Source: Deltaproteobacteria bacterium (GTDB taxonomy: Bacteria > Desulfobacterota > Desulfomonilia > UBA1062). From it: a stretch of 64,000 nt of DNA. The position numbers were made by a program, and so were the translations under genes. Shown here piece by piece: positions 7,054 through 17,222 of the stretch (within the stretch, counting starts at the first letter, position 1; every line of letters starts with the position of its first letter). The stretch lies in contig JAHDQN010000056.1 in the NCBI GenBank assembly GCA_018433775.1, positions 55,503 through 119,502 on the forward strand. Reading direction: 5' to 3'. The notes below the pieces were generated by a model. That model was not told where the DNA came from, did no database searches, and saw nothing but the letters and a program-made list of their open reading frames with translations.

Positions 7054-9351
7054 TTGAAAGAGCGCAGATATCCAGCCGTTCCCGGCAGCGTCATTGCGTA
7101 TCTCCTCCTCATCCTCGCTGTTCTCCTCTCCTACTACCGGATCCTTGACAACGGGTTCATCAATCTGGACGATCCGCTTCAGGTCACGGCCAACAGCAAC
7201 GTTCTCTCGGGAGTTACCTGGGAGAACATCAAATGGTCTTTCAGTTTCCAGTCCCCGTGTTCTCCCCTGACATGGCTCACCTATGCGGCAACGGTTGATC
7301 TGTTCGGAGCCAGCCCGGGTCCGTTCCACGCGATCAGCCTGCTGCTCCACTTGGCGAACAGCCTGCTGCTTTTGTATGCACTCAGGATCCTGACAGGCGA
7401 TTTCTGGAAAAGCTTCGCTGTTTCCGCTCTGTTCGCAGCCCACCCCATCAATGTGGAGTCAGTGGCCTGGATCGCAGAGATAAACAATGTCTTAAGCGGC
7501 CTTTTCTTCATGCTAACCCTGATAGCGTACCGCTTCTATAGCCGGGCCCCCGGCATCTGGAGATATATCATCGTGGCTGTGGTTTTCGAGTTGGGACTCC
7601 TTTCGAAATCTTCTATCATGACACTTCCATTCATTCTGCTTCTGCTCGATTTCTGGCCGCTCAGACGGATAGGGCTCGAAAGAACAGCCCGATCCATCCG
7701 CCTGGCGGGAGTCCCCCTCAAAAGGCTCGTCCTTGAAAAGCTCCCTCTGCTGATTCTCTCGCTCATCTCTCTTGCTTCGTCATTGCTGATGCAGCCTCAG
7801 CACACTACCTTCACTTCCCTCTCGCATGCGCCCATGAGCCTTCGAATCAGCAATGCGCTCGTCTCGTATGTGAAATACCTGGGCAAGCTCTTCTGGCCCG
7901 CCGATCTCGGCGTCTTGTATCCTTATCCCGGTGCAATCCCCCTGTGGGAGACTATCGGGGCGATAATCGTGCTCTCGGCAGTCACCTTCTTCGCCGTGCG
8001 GACGTTCCTTAGGCGCCCATATCTCATGGTAGGGTGGCTCTGGTTCCTGGGGTCGCTCGTGCCCTTCCTCGGGATCATCCAGTCGGGCCTCTGGCCCGAG
8101 ATGGCCGACCGGTATTCATATATCCCCTTTATCGGTGCCTTCATCATCCTGTCGTGGGGGGCATCAGACCTCCTCTGTCTCGTCAGGGCAAAACCCGTCC
8201 GGTATGCAGCGGGTGCTGCAGCAGGGGCCGCCGTCTGCGTACTCTCGCTGACGACCTGGGTCCAGACGGAATACTGGAAAGACAGCGTCACTCTCTTTGA
8301 GCACGTGCTCACGCTGAATCCCGACAACGAGCCCGCGCAAGGCAACCTCGGCTCGGCTTTGCTCAACCTGGGCAAGACTGAAAAGGCGCTGTTCCATCTG
8401 GAAGAAGCCCTCCGGCTGAAACCATACTCGGCAGATACGTGCTTCAATCTGGGCATGGCCTATTCCCTGCGGAATGACCATGAGAAGGCCCTGCTCCACC
8501 TCCGCAGGGCAATTCAGATCGATCCGGACGATACCGGCTCATATAATCTCGCAGGCAACATCCTCGCAGCCACGGGCCGGATAGACGAGGCCGTAGAATA
8601 TTATAACGAGGCGCTGAAACTGAACCCCCGGGATCACGAATCGTACATGAACCTCGGCAACACCATGCTCAAAAGCGGGAATATCGACAAGGCCATCCAG
8701 TGCTACCGGGAGATCATCCTCATCGATCCCGGGTGTGCAGAGGCGTACAACAACCTCGGGACAGCGTATATCAACAGGGGGGATATCGGGAACGCATACA
8801 GAAACTACGCCCTTGCCGTGCAGTTGAGGCCCGATTATGAAGACGCCGTCGAGAACATGCAGAAGATCGATAAGCTCCGGGACGCGCTGCGGGCATCCAT
8901 CGACGGCATTCAGAAGTCAGCCGCCGCCGACCCCGGGAATCCGGCCCACTACGTGCAACTTGCCGGGCTCAAACTCCGGATGGGTGAAACGGACGGGGCC
9001 CTCGAGGATTATCGTCGTGCCCTCTCGCTGAGAGAAGACTCGCTCGAGGCGCTCAACGGTCTCATCCTGATCTACTCGGAAAGGCGGGAGTATGCGAGCG
9101 CCCTCGATGCACTCCGGAAGATCCGCGGACTGCAGCCGGACAATCCCGATGTCTACTACAACTTTGCATGTCTCTACTCAAGGCAGAACAACACCGAAGA
9201 AGCCGTCAAGTGGCTCGGCCTGGCCGTTGAAAAGGGCTTCGGCAACTGGGAGCTGATCAGGAAAGACCCGGACCTGGCCGGTATTCGAAATACGCCTTTT
9301 GTGAGGGATCTGATGAAAGATCGTCCGGAGAAGCCTGCTGAGGAGTTCTAG
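7054..9351 (+). CDS. GT-C-type membrane protein with C-terminal TPRs (TMTC-like), paralogue 1, 765 aa
   Basis: Residues 1 to about 410 form a multi-spanning core with TMTC/O-mannosyltransferase hallmarks: an acidic first-loop motif GFINLDDP, then HPINVESVAWIAEINNVLS, and MADRYSYIPFIG. TMTC and other GT-C enzymes transfer a sugar from a polyprenyl-phosphate donor to a polypeptide or glycan on the outer face of the membrane. Residues about 420-700 are some seven TPRs (repeats such as NPRDHESYMNLGNTMLKSG). The C-terminus carries the cap shared by all six paralogues: LQPDNPDVYYNFACLYSRQ, then a DPDLAGIRNTPF segment. The start is TTG 7054 behind AGGAGG at a rather long spacing. It converges with paralogue 2. 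Substrate unknown. Confidence 0.82.
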   Translation: MKERRYPAVPGSVIAYLLLILAVLLSYYRILDNGFINLDDPLQVTANSNVLSGVTWENIKWSFSFQSPCSPLTWLTYAATVDLFGASPGPFHAISLLLHLANSLLLLYALRILTGDFWKSFAVSALFAAHPINVESVAWIAEINNVLSGLFFMLTLIAYRFYSRAPGIWRYIIVAVVFELGLLSKSSIMTLPFILLLLDFWPLRRIGLERTARSIRLAGVPLKRLVLEKLPLLILSLISLASSLLMQPQHTTFTSLSHAPMSLRISNALVSYVKYLGKLFWPADLGVLYPYPGAIPLWETIGAIIVLSAVTFFAVRTFLRRPYLMVGWLWFLGSLVPFLGIIQSGLWPEMADRYSYIPFIGAFIILSWGASDLLCLVRAKPVRYAAGAAAGAAVCVLSLTTWVQTEYWKDSVTLFEHVLTLNPDNEPAQGNLGSALLNLGKTEKALFHLEEALRLKPYSADTCFNLGMAYSLRNDHEKALLHLRRAIQIDPDDTGSYNLAGNILAATGRIDEAVEYYNEALKLNPRDHESYMNLGNTMLKSGNIDKAIQCYREIILIDPGCAEAYNNLGTAYINRGDIGNAYRNYALAVQLRPDYEDAVENMQKIDKLRDALRASIDGIQKSAAADPGNPAHYVQLAGLKLRMGETDGALEDYRRALSLREDSLEALNGLILIYSERREYASALDALRKIRGLQPDNPDVYYNFACLYSRQNNTEEAVKWLGLAVEKGFGNWELIRKDPDLAGIRNTPFVRDLMKDRPEKPAEEF

Positions 9352-9400
9352 TTATCCGGTTGCAGAATAGGGATAGCCGGAGGTCCCTTCCGACACCCGA

Positions 9401-11707
9401 TTACGATCCGGGGTCTGCCCGCAGGGTGTCTGGCTGCTGTTCCTTCTGCATGCTCTCCAAGAGGTTCTGATACTGCGGGGTGTTTCTGATGCTGGCCAGA
9501 TCGTGATCGCCCTGCATCAGCTCCCGGTTCCTGAATCCCCGGTCCACAGCACCGGCCAGCCACTGGAGGGCCTCGTCGGCCCTGCCCTGCCTGGCGTTGA
9601 TGCAGGCGATGTTGTAGTAGACATCGGGGTTGTCGGGCTGCAGATCAAGCAGCCGGTCGAGGACCGCACGGGCCTTTCCGTTGTCCCCCGCCATGGAATA
9701 GGCTACGGCAAGCCTGCCCAGGACCCCGGGGTCTTCCGGATGGTCCCGGCTCTCCTGCTCGAGTCTCTGTGCTTCGCTGCGAATATTCCCTGTGTATGCA
9801 CGCGCCGATCTCAGATATTCAGCCGCTTCCCGGTTATCCGTGTCGATAACGAGCGCCCTTTCGAAGTGCTCGATGGCCTCTCCTGCCCTGCCCTGATTCA
9901 TCAGGACTATGCCATATGAGCAGTGGGCCTCGCTGTCGCCGGGGGCCAGCTCTACCGCCCTCGACAGATCCTCTGCGGCCCGGCCGATATCCCCCTTTTT
10001 CGCCCGGAGGATACCGAGATTGTAGTATGCTTCGGCATGCACGGGATCGAGTTCAACGACAAGGGAAAAATGTCTGATGGCGTTGTCCGGGTCCCCTCTC
10101 TGTGCGTAGATGGTTCCGATTCTCATGTGCGCTGAGACGTCCTCCGGATCGGAGCGCACCGCCCTGGACAGATAGTCAACAGCCTCATCCAGGTTTCCCA
10201 TCCCATGGTGCAACTGGCCCAGATTTCGCAGAACGATCGAAGCCGCTGGGTTGATCTCGAGAGCCTCGGCATAATGATGCATCGCTTCATTTTTTCTGCC
10301 TGCGTTCGCATAGGAGTCTGCAAGCTTGGCGTGGGCGATGATATTGTGCGAATCGATGTCGAGCGCGTGCGAAAAGAGCGTGATGTCGTCTTTCCAGAAC
10401 CCCACCTGCCTCACCGTGAGCGCGGTCAGGGCAAGCAGAACCATGCCTGCTGCAAAAGCAAGAGCCGCTTTTTTCACATGCATGACGCGAAAGAGACCGG
10501 GCACTCCCCAGGAGATCGCGATAAACAGGCCGATGTAGGGAACATACGCCCATCGCTCGGCAATGGCGGGCCACAATCCGCCCTGTATCAAACCGGACAC
10601 GGGAACGAGCGTGCCCGTATACCACAGCCACCCCACGAGAAAGAACGGGGCCCGGAACAGGGAAAATGCCGCGGACGCCGTGACCAGCACCACGATCCCG
10701 GCAGCTCCGGCTGCCTGCCACAAGGGGATTGCATCGGGGTAGGGATAGAAGAACATGAGGTCAACGGGCCAGACCATCTTCCAGGCATAGAGCAGATAGG
10801 ACACGATCGCATTCTCCATGCGCAGCCCCAGGGGGACCGTGTCAAGGGTGACCGTGGAGCCGACGTGAGCGATCGACTGGGAAGAGATGACTATTGCAGC
10901 CAGCGAGAGGACGATCAGCGGCAGCTTCTCGCCGACGAGGCGCGTGACCGGTTCACCCCGGTAGAGCATCCGGGGGTTTCCACTCTTTGCTTTGTCGCCA
11001 TCACCCCGGGCAAACGCGATGCGCCCCAGAGGCCAGTAGTCCAGCAGGAGAAAGACGAAGGGGAGCGTGACGAGCATCTGCTTTGCGAGGAGCCCCAGGG
11101 TGAACAGGCCCGCCAGCAGGGCGTATCGCGAGAGGGTCTGTTTTTGCGTGTAATAGTAATACGCGATCATGGAGAGGAGCCAGAACGAGGTGCTCAGGAG
11201 ATTCTTCCGCTCCGCGATCCACGCGACAGAGTCCACGTTCACGGGATGCAGGGCGAACAGGGCCGCGACGAACGCGCTCTTCCACCGGGCACCGGTCATC
11301 GTCTTCAGTACGAAAAAGAGCAGCAGGCTGTTGAGTACGTGGAAAGCCACGTTGACAAGGTGGTGCATGCCCGGATTCAGGCCGAACAGCTCACAGTCCA
11401 GCATGTGCGATACCATGGACAGCGGGGTCCAGTAGTGCTTTTCCGGAAAGCCCATGGCCCACGCGAGGCCTTCGGCCGTGATTCCGGACATCACGTGCGG
11501 GTTCGCGCTGACATAATCAGGATCGTCGAAGTCGATGAAGCCGTAGCGGCCCACCGGATGATAGACGATGAGCACGGCCATGATCAGGACCGCACAGATC
11601 GCGAGATCCTGCTTGAGGGATCGGGCTGTTCCCGTGCCTGCCTTCATCTCACTCATATTCTTTGTCTGATCGTTCTGCCTTTGTCGGACCTCTGTGCTTC
11701 GCGCCAT
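9401..11707 (-). CDS. GT-C-type membrane protein with C-terminal TPRs (TMTC-like), paralogue 2, 768 aa
   Basis: It has the same architecture as the protein at 7054: first-loop acidic motif GFIDFDDPDY, HPVNVDSVAWIAERKNLLS, and IAERWAYVPYIG, in a core of about 430 residues with many membrane segments. About seven TPRs and the shared C-terminal cap follow (LQPDNPDVYYNIACINARQ, then LASIRNTPQYQNLL). ATG 11707 is preceded by GAGGGG at 5 bases. It is the last gene of the minus-strand run that begins with gmd and fcl, so a role in transferring a sugar made by that operon is plausible. The acceptor is unknown; TPRs often bind a partner protein or substrate. Confidence 0.82.
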   Translation of the reverse strand: MARSTEVRQRQNDQTKNMSEMKAGTGTARSLKQDLAICAVLIMAVLIVYHPVGRYGFIDFDDPDYVSANPHVMSGITAEGLAWAMGFPEKHYWTPLSMVSHMLDCELFGLNPGMHHLVNVAFHVLNSLLLFFVLKTMTGARWKSAFVAALFALHPVNVDSVAWIAERKNLLSTSFWLLSMIAYYYYTQKQTLSRYALLAGLFTLGLLAKQMLVTLPFVFLLLDYWPLGRIAFARGDGDKAKSGNPRMLYRGEPVTRLVGEKLPLIVLSLAAIVISSQSIAHVGSTVTLDTVPLGLRMENAIVSYLLYAWKMVWPVDLMFFYPYPDAIPLWQAAGAAGIVVLVTASAAFSLFRAPFFLVGWLWYTGTLVPVSGLIQGGLWPAIAERWAYVPYIGLFIAISWGVPGLFRVMHVKKAALAFAAGMVLLALTALTVRQVGFWKDDITLFSHALDIDSHNIIAHAKLADSYANAGRKNEAMHHYAEALEINPAASIVLRNLGQLHHGMGNLDEAVDYLSRAVRSDPEDVSAHMRIGTIYAQRGDPDNAIRHFSLVVELDPVHAEAYYNLGILRAKKGDIGRAAEDLSRAVELAPGDSEAHCSYGIVLMNQGRAGEAIEHFERALVIDTDNREAAEYLRSARAYTGNIRSEAQRLEQESRDHPEDPGVLGRLAVAYSMAGDNGKARAVLDRLLDLQPDNPDVYYNIACINARQGRADEALQWLAGAVDRGFRNRELMQGDHDLASIRNTPQYQNLLESMQKEQQPDTLRADPGS

Positions 11708-11765
11708 TGATTCCCCTCATATGTCCATGCCCGGAACCTGATGCCTCAGGATGACCTGAGACAGC

Positions 11766-12329
11766 TCAGATATCTCTTCTGTCCCTGACAATCCTGCCGG
11801 GATTGCCCGCGATGATCTTGTAGTCCGGGACCTCGTCCAGAACGATTGCGCCGGCCGCAACCACGGCACCCCGGCCTATGGTCACGCCGCCCCTGATAAA
11901 GGCCTGAGCGCCGATCCACACGTCGTCGCCGATGCTCACGGGCTCCATGAGGTGGTCAAGAGACGTCATGGGAACATCCGTCCTGTCGAAGCAGTGCGCG
12001 GATGAAACGATGACCGCGTTCGGCCCGATCATCACGCCGCTGCCCATCGTGACGCCGCCCCTCGCATCGATCAGGGCCCCGGTGTTGACGGAGAGATAAT
12101 CACCCGCCTCGATGCCGTAGGTGTGCGTCAGGTAGACCCCGGAATAAATGAGCGAGGACTTTCCGAGCCTCCTGAAGAGCCAGCCGTAGACGGCCCTCCT
12201 CAGCAGGATCCCCTCCATCCCCGGAATGTGGCGGCAGAAGAACCCGAGGTATTCCTCGGTCGCCAGATGGAGCAGGTGCCCCCGGTATTTCTTCGTGAAC
12301 CGTGCTATGGGATTAGCCGTCTCTGTCAT
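11766..12329 (-). CDS. Hexapeptide-repeat (left-handed beta-helix) O-acetyltransferase, 187 aa
   Basis: The C-terminal two thirds is a string of hexapeptide turns (for example GALIDARGGVTMGSGVMIGP, GDDVWIGAQAFIRGGVTIG), followed by AVVAAGAIVLDEVPDYKIIAG. His in SSAHCFDR is in the place of the catalytic His of the maltose/galactoside/NodL-type acetyltransferases. Such enzymes move acetyl from acetyl-CoA to a sugar hydroxyl and work as trimers. The N-terminal 60 residues are longer and helical, as in WcaF/VatD-like members of polysaccharide clusters. ATG 12329 is chosen over an in-frame TTG at 12341. It probably acetylates the sugar built by this operon. Confidence 0.85.
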   Translation of the reverse strand: MTETANPIARFTKKYRGHLLHLATEEYLGFFCRHIPGMEGILLRRAVYGWLFRRLGKSSLIYSGVYLTHTYGIEAGDYLSVNTGALIDARGGVTMGSGVMIGPNAVIVSSAHCFDRTDVPMTSLDHLMEPVSIGDDVWIGAQAFIRGGVTIGRGAVVAAGAIVLDEVPDYKIIAGNPGRIVRDRRDI

Positions 12330-12457
12330 ACGCTTTCTCAATCCGCCGTCATTTCAGCCCCCCGGGACCGCCGTATCCGTCCGCCCGCGGGCCGGGGAAA
12401 CACTCGCGGATGATGCCGGGCTCCAGGATACGCCATTGCCGCTCCTGCTTCAACCTC

Positions 12458-13912
12458 TCAGATAAACTTGATCTTTCTCATGGCGAACATCACCATTCTG
12501 AGCAGCAGCCAGCCGTGCCGCCATCGGTCGATGTTCGTCTCGCCATAGGTTCTCTCCGCATACCGTATGGGCATCTCCACGATCTTCAGGTTCATCTTCG
12601 CGGCGCCCAGCAGGAGATCGAAGTCGCCGAACGGGTCGAAGTCGCCGAAATACGACCGGTTGTTTGCAAGGGTTTCGTAGTTTTTCCTGCTCAAGACCTT
12701 GGTGCCGCACAGGGTGTCCTTGATCGGCTGCCCGAAGAGCCAGGAAAAGGCCAGGGAGAAAAACTTGTTGCCGAGCAAGTTCAGATACCGCATGGCCTGC
12801 TTCTCCATGGGGTACACGAGCCGGACCCCGTTGATGAAATCCCCGTTTCCGTTCACAAGGGCCTCGTAAAACCGGGGAAGGTCTTCCGGCGGCACGGTCA
12901 TGTCCGCGTCGAGGATCATCAGGATGTCACCCGAGGCCTTCTGAAAGCCCAGCCTGACCGCGTCGCCCTTTCCCCTCCCCGGCTGCCTGAAGAACTTCGC
13001 GTTCCTCTCCGGGTGAGCGGTGATCGCCTTTTCGATGGCCTCGCAGGTATTGTCCTGCGAATTCCCCTCCACGAATATCAGCTCGGTTCCGCCGCCCATC
13101 TCCGGGGTGCGCCGGAATATCTGCTCGATGTTGCCCGCCTCGTTCCGGGCGGGAACGATCACCGACACGACCGGAAGCGGCGAGGATCCGGCGTCCTTCA
13201 TGCGCGGCCGGGCAATGATCATGTTCGTGAGCCCGAGATATCGGAAAGGCCATATTTTCACGAGATACTTGTTCGCGAATTCCGACAGGAAGGGAACGCG
13301 GAAAGGCACGAGGATCTCCAGCCAGTGCCTCACGACATCATAGCCGGTGAGCTCGAGCATGTTGGCGATGTCGTCTGCGGTCAGCCAGTTTTGCGGCAGA
13401 AGCGGCGTGGAGTATCCCAGCTTCTGGGTGACGAACAGCGGCAGTTCCCACACCCTGCTGAACGAGTTGATGATGATCCGCGTCTCGGGACGGGTGAGTT
13501 TTTTCACCTGCTCGAAGACAGCCTGCACATCCCAGAAATCGTTCACCGCATCCGAGAGGATCACGACGTCGAAGGTCTCGTCCACGCGCAGATCGTGTGC
13601 GTCGCACTGCACGAACCGGAGCCCGGGATGCCGGACGCCCGCGCGCCGGATCATCTCGCCCGAGAAGTCGACACCCACCCCGTCGGAAGGCTCGAGCGAT
13701 GCCAGCAGATCGCCCTGCCCGCACCCGATCTCGATGACCTTGAGCCCCGGTGAAACGAGATAACGGTATACCCTGGTGAGTCTCTCGTGATAGTACCCGC
13801 CCCGGGAGGCCCACGTGTCCAGCATCCGGGCCACCCGGTCCCAGTGGCCCACTCTCTTTTCCCGATATTCCCGAGCCGCCCGTGCCTCCGCTCCCTTATC
13901 GTCTCTCATCAC
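12458..13912 (-). CDS. Fusion: class I SAM methyltransferase + GT2 glycosyltransferase, 484 aa
   Basis: Residues about 20-220 are a Rossmann methyltransferase: motif I VIEIGCGQGDLLASL, then GVDFSGEMIRRA and the acidic motif FVQCDAHDL. Residues about 245-484 are a GT-A glycosyltransferase of family 2: VSVIVPARNEAGNIEQIF, a GNSQDNT turn, and the metal-binding LDADMTVPPEDLPRFYE. The GT part resembles dolichol/undecaprenyl-phosphate mannose synthases, which load a nucleotide sugar onto the lipid carrier. No membrane anchor is evident. Two enzymes in one chain suggests that methylation and sugar loading are coupled. It sits between two GT-C/TPR genes, which would need exactly such a lipid-linked donor. 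The start is GTG 13912 behind GAGGAG. Confidence 0.87.
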   Translation of the reverse strand: MMRDDKGAEARAAREYREKRVGHWDRVARMLDTWASRGGYYHERLTRVYRYLVSPGLKVIEIGCGQGDLLASLEPSDGVGVDFSGEMIRRAGVRHPGLRFVQCDAHDLRVDETFDVVILSDAVNDFWDVQAVFEQVKKLTRPETRIIINSFSRVWELPLFVTQKLGYSTPLLPQNWLTADDIANMLELTGYDVVRHWLEILVPFRVPFLSEFANKYLVKIWPFRYLGLTNMIIARPRMKDAGSSPLPVVSVIVPARNEAGNIEQIFRRTPEMGGGTELIFVEGNSQDNTCEAIEKAITAHPERNAKFFRQPGRGKGDAVRLGFQKASGDILMILDADMTVPPEDLPRFYEALVNGNGDFINGVRLVYPMEKQAMRYLNLLGNKFFSLAFSWLFGQPIKDTLCGTKVLSRKNYETLANNRSYFGDFDPFGDFDLLLGAAKMNLKIVEMPIRYAERTYGETNIDRWRHGWLLLRMVMFAMRKIKFI

Positions 13913-13975
13913 CAGGCATCACTCCTCAAAAAAGAATATCCCAGCTCCAATGCAGCTTAAAAAGGCTTCACCATC

Positions 13976-16255
13976 CTAGTCCGCACACCGCTGCCCGAGA
14001 ATCTCCTTAAAGAGTGCAGACTCCCGTATGTTGCCGAGATCCCGGTCCTCCCGCAGCAGTCTGCAGTCGCTGAAGCCGAGATCCACGGCCTTCTGGAGTG
14101 CCTGCATCGCTTCGTCCTCCCGGTTCATCATCGCGTTCACACACGCAAGGTTGTAAAACCCATCGGCTTTATCCGGCTGAAATTCAACTATTTTCCTGAG
14201 CGTTTCTCGGGCGTCGTTCATTCTGCCCGCCATCACGTATGCCCGTGCAAGCCCGGCCATGGCATCGACCCCGTTCGGATAGAGCGAAAGGCATCTCCGG
14301 TACGATACGAGCGCGGAGTCATAATTCTGCTTCTTCACCAGAAGGTCGCCCATCTGCCGGTGCAGATCGGGTCTGTCAGGATCTCGCGCGATCGCCCGTT
14401 TCAGCTTCAGAACGGCCGGGTCGAGGGGGTTGTCGATGAAGCACATCACCGAGACACGCTCATCCAGACAGAACCGGTCGAGCAGGAACATGCTGTCCGC
14501 AACATACCGGGATATGGGGTCGTCGGAGGGGAAATTGAACTGTTTGTCGAACCATCCGTACTCGTCTTCCGCAGAAGGCGACGCAATCAGCCCTATCATG
14601 CTCTCGAAGACGAACGCGAGCCTGGGCGTCCTGTTTCCATCCTTCATCTTCTCGACCGATCGCTCAAAGTATTCCCTCGACCTCGAATCCAGGCTGGTAA
14701 ATGAATGATCGAGTGCGGGCCTCCTGTGCGCGATCATATAGGCCATCGGCGATATCACATAGGAAATGATGAAGTCGTCCGGTGCGGAGTATTCTCCTGA
14801 AATCTCAGATATCCATTCATAGAGCCCTCGATAATAAGGGTTGGTAGAAATCCCCCTGCCGAAGCCTTCCTGGATCTGTACGGTCGCGTGCTTCGGCTGC
14901 ACGTCGAAGAAGGTGAACATCCAGTCGGCCCATGCGGTGGTGAGATAGAAGGGCAGCAGCACCAGGGGCAGGACGAATACCCGGGGATACAGCGCATCGC
15001 TTTCTTGCTTCACGAAGTTTCCCTGTTTCTCGAGGTTTCCCTTTTTCACAAGAGAAAAGAGCAGCAGGGCCGATGCGGCTGTCAGGGGAATTGCGCTGTG
15101 CAGGGTCAGAAGCACCCCGTTGGTCGAGAATACACTGGCGGTTATTGACTGGACGGTGGCCGGCACCATGATCGCGAGCCCCAGCTCCTCCTCGGGCGAA
15201 AGTCGCTTCCGGAACCAGACCTTACTGAAAAGCACGACCCAGTACGCGGCGACCGCGCACATAAGCAGCGAGGTGAACCACATGGGGCTGCTGAACCACC
15301 CGTGGTAATACGGCGCCATGAGGCCGAAAAGGGACGTGCGTATGACAAAATACATGAGTATCGCGGCAACAGCTGAAAGGGCAAAAAAATACGCTGTGCC
15401 CAGTTTACGGTATCCCGCGAAGATAACGAGCAGAAACAGCCCTGTCACCCCTGTGTGCTGGAGCGCATCCCAGTTGATCCCGGTCAGGGTCCAGTGCGCA
15501 TTGACCATGAGCCGGGAAAACGAAAGCACGGACTCCACATAGGCACGGTTGTAATGGATGAGAAAAACCGCCCACAGTATGACAAAAGGTGCGAGGGTGA
15601 AGCACAAATCGGCGAAATCGTATTTCCGTTCCGCACTCGATGCCCGCAGCAGGAGGTAGATCAGCACCGGTGAAGCAACCACCACGCTCAGGTACAGCGC
15701 GCTTATGCTGGTACCCCACAGAGACATCCCGGCCCCCACAAAGAAAACCCGCTTCCAGAGCCGGGAGCCGCTGTATAAACCCAGGATCATGAACGAGACG
15801 AAAATCGTGAGAAACAGGTGGGGATAGGTGTAGTAGCTCAAGTTCGAAATGATACCCTGAGGGTCGAGGCCGGTGAAAGCGAACAGGGAGAAGACCAGGG
15901 GCAGGTACCAGTACTTCCGGTAGGAATGATACAACGCGGCACTGAACAGCAACAGTGCCGCGATCGTAAGGAAATACTGTATCTCCCGGAATCCCAGGAG
16001 GGTTATGTCGGGAAACATACGGAAAATTATAGAGTTGATCAAGGTATAGAGGATCAATGTGTCAGTCAGGCCGTCTCGGACCAGACTGTCGCCTGCAGAC
16101 AGCCTCCAGCTTTCGGTCATGTGGTAGCCTTCGTCCAGAAAGTTGAAGCCGTATTTCAGCTTTATCCACCCCAGGACAGCGGCGACGACGAACACAGCGA
16201 GCCCGGCCCCGAAAAGGCAAAGCTCGCTCCTGCGGGTTACTGAAAGGTCCTTCAT
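13976..16255 (-). CDS. GT-C-like multi-spanning protein with C-terminal TPRs, paralogue 3, 759 aa
   Basis: The membrane core (residues about 1-430, 10 or more hydrophobic segments) differs from the TMTC-like paralogues. The acidic first-loop motif is FLDEGYHMTES, typical of other GT-C families, and the HPxNVxSV motif is absent. A periplasmic-looking domain (about 440-590) follows, then about three TPRs, and the shared cap in a diverged form (FQPDKADGFYNLACVNAMM, then LGNIRESALFKEIL). A lipid-linked sugar transferase is the likely activity, from the GT-C motif and gene context. It lies between fcl (29 bases upstream) and the methyltransferase-GT2 fusion. Confidence 0.75.
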   Translation of the reverse strand: MKDLSVTRRSELCLFGAGLAVFVVAAVLGWIKLKYGFNFLDEGYHMTESWRLSAGDSLVRDGLTDTLILYTLINSIIFRMFPDITLLGFREIQYFLTIAALLLFSAALYHSYRKYWYLPLVFSLFAFTGLDPQGIISNLSYYTYPHLFLTIFVSFMILGLYSGSRLWKRVFFVGAGMSLWGTSISALYLSVVVASPVLIYLLLRASSAERKYDFADLCFTLAPFVILWAVFLIHYNRAYVESVLSFSRLMVNAHWTLTGINWDALQHTGVTGLFLLVIFAGYRKLGTAYFFALSAVAAILMYFVIRTSLFGLMAPYYHGWFSSPMWFTSLLMCAVAAYWVVLFSKVWFRKRLSPEEELGLAIMVPATVQSITASVFSTNGVLLTLHSAIPLTAASALLLFSLVKKGNLEKQGNFVKQESDALYPRVFVLPLVLLPFYLTTAWADWMFTFFDVQPKHATVQIQEGFGRGISTNPYYRGLYEWISEISGEYSAPDDFIISYVISPMAYMIAHRRPALDHSFTSLDSRSREYFERSVEKMKDGNRTPRLAFVFESMIGLIASPSAEDEYGWFDKQFNFPSDDPISRYVADSMFLLDRFCLDERVSVMCFIDNPLDPAVLKLKRAIARDPDRPDLHRQMGDLLVKKQNYDSALVSYRRCLSLYPNGVDAMAGLARAYVMAGRMNDARETLRKIVEFQPDKADGFYNLACVNAMMNREDEAMQALQKAVDLGFSDCRLLREDRDLGNIRESALFKEILGQRCAD

Positions 16256-16283
16256 TCCATACTCTTCATCTAAAAGTGCAAGT

Positions 16284-17222
16284 TCATGAAAAATTGTTCT
16301 CGTACCAGTCGTACGTCTGTGCGATCCCTTCCCTCAGGCCCATCCCAGCCTTCCACCCCAGGGCATGAATCCTCGATACGTCCAGAAGCTTTCTGGCCGT
16401 GCCGTCCGGCTTCGTCGCGTCCCAGCGTATGTCCCCGGTGTAGCCCACGATGCCGGAGACGAGCCCGGCCAGGTCCCTGATGGACAGGTCTTCACCGGTC
16501 CCGACATTGACGAACTCCCCGATCTCGCGGGCGGAACAGCGCTGCATGAGAAACACGCACGCCCCGGCCAGGTCGTCGACATAGAGAAACTCCCGCCGCG
16601 GCGCGCCCGTCCCCCAGAGGGTGACTACGGGGGACGAAGCCTGCTTGGCCTCGTGGAATCTCCGGATGAGGGCGGGAAGCACATGGGAGGTTTCCAGATC
16701 GAAGTTGTCGCCCGGCCCGTAGAGGTTCGTGGGCATGACGGACAGAAAATCCGCGCCGAACTGCTCGCGATAATACCGGCACAGCTTGATCGCGGCGATC
16801 TTTGCGACGGCATAGGCCTCGTTCGTGGGTTCGAGGGGGCCGGTCAGGAGATATTCCTCCCGCATGGGCTGGGGGGCGTTTTTGGGATAGATGCAGGAGG
16901 AACCCAGATTGAGAAGCTTTTTCACCCCGAACCGGTAGCTCGCATGGATGACATGGGAGGCGATCATGAGGTTCTGATAGATGAACTCCGCCGGACGGGT
17001 GCTGTTGGCCATGATCCCGCCCACCCTGGCAGCGCAGAGAAACACGTATTCGGGCGATTCCTGCGAAAAGAAATCCTCCACCTCGGCCTGCCTCGTCAGG
17101 TCGAGCTCTGCATGGGACCGGAGAACGAGTTTGCAATAGCCCTCGCGCTCGAGCCTGCGTCTGACCGCAGAGCCCACCAGGCCGTTGTGGCCGGCAACGA
17201 ATATCCGTGCGTCCTTATTCAT
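16284..17222 (-). CDS. fcl: GDP-L-fucose synthase (GDP-4-keto-6-deoxymannose epimerase/reductase), 312 aa
   Basis: This NADP-dependent short-chain-type enzyme does the 3,5-epimerisation and 4-reduction that turn GDP-4-keto-6-deoxy-D-mannose into GDP-L-fucose. Seen: dinucleotide-binding GHNGLVGSA at residues 8-16, then [14 protein letters not shown], the Ser of [14 protein letters not shown] and the catalytic pair Y-x3-K in [11 protein letters not shown]. The length matches the E. coli enzyme (321). It overlaps the end of gmd by 8 bases, so the two steps of GDP-fucose synthesis are translationally coupled. Confidence 0.95.
   Translation of the reverse strand: MNKDARIFVAGHNGLVGSAVRRRLEREGYCKLVLRSHAELDLTRQAEVEDFFSQESPEYVFLCAARVGGIMANSTRPAEFIYQNLMIASHVIHASYRFGVKKLLNLGSSCIYPKNAPQPMREEYLLTGPLEPTNEAYAVAKIAAIKLCRYYREQFGADFLSVMPTNLYGPGDNFDLETSHVLPALIRRFHEAKQASSPVVTLWGTGAPRREFLYVDDLAGACVFLMQRCSAREIGEFVNVGTGEDLSIRDLAGLVSGIVGYTGDIRWDATKPDGTARKLLDVSRIHALGWKAGMGLREGIAQTYDWYENNFS

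Noticed and set aside
9352..9400. Bidirectional terminator between convergent GT-C/TPR genes
   Set aside because: The 49-base gap has only scattered CCGG words, no stem longer than about five pairs and no T-run.
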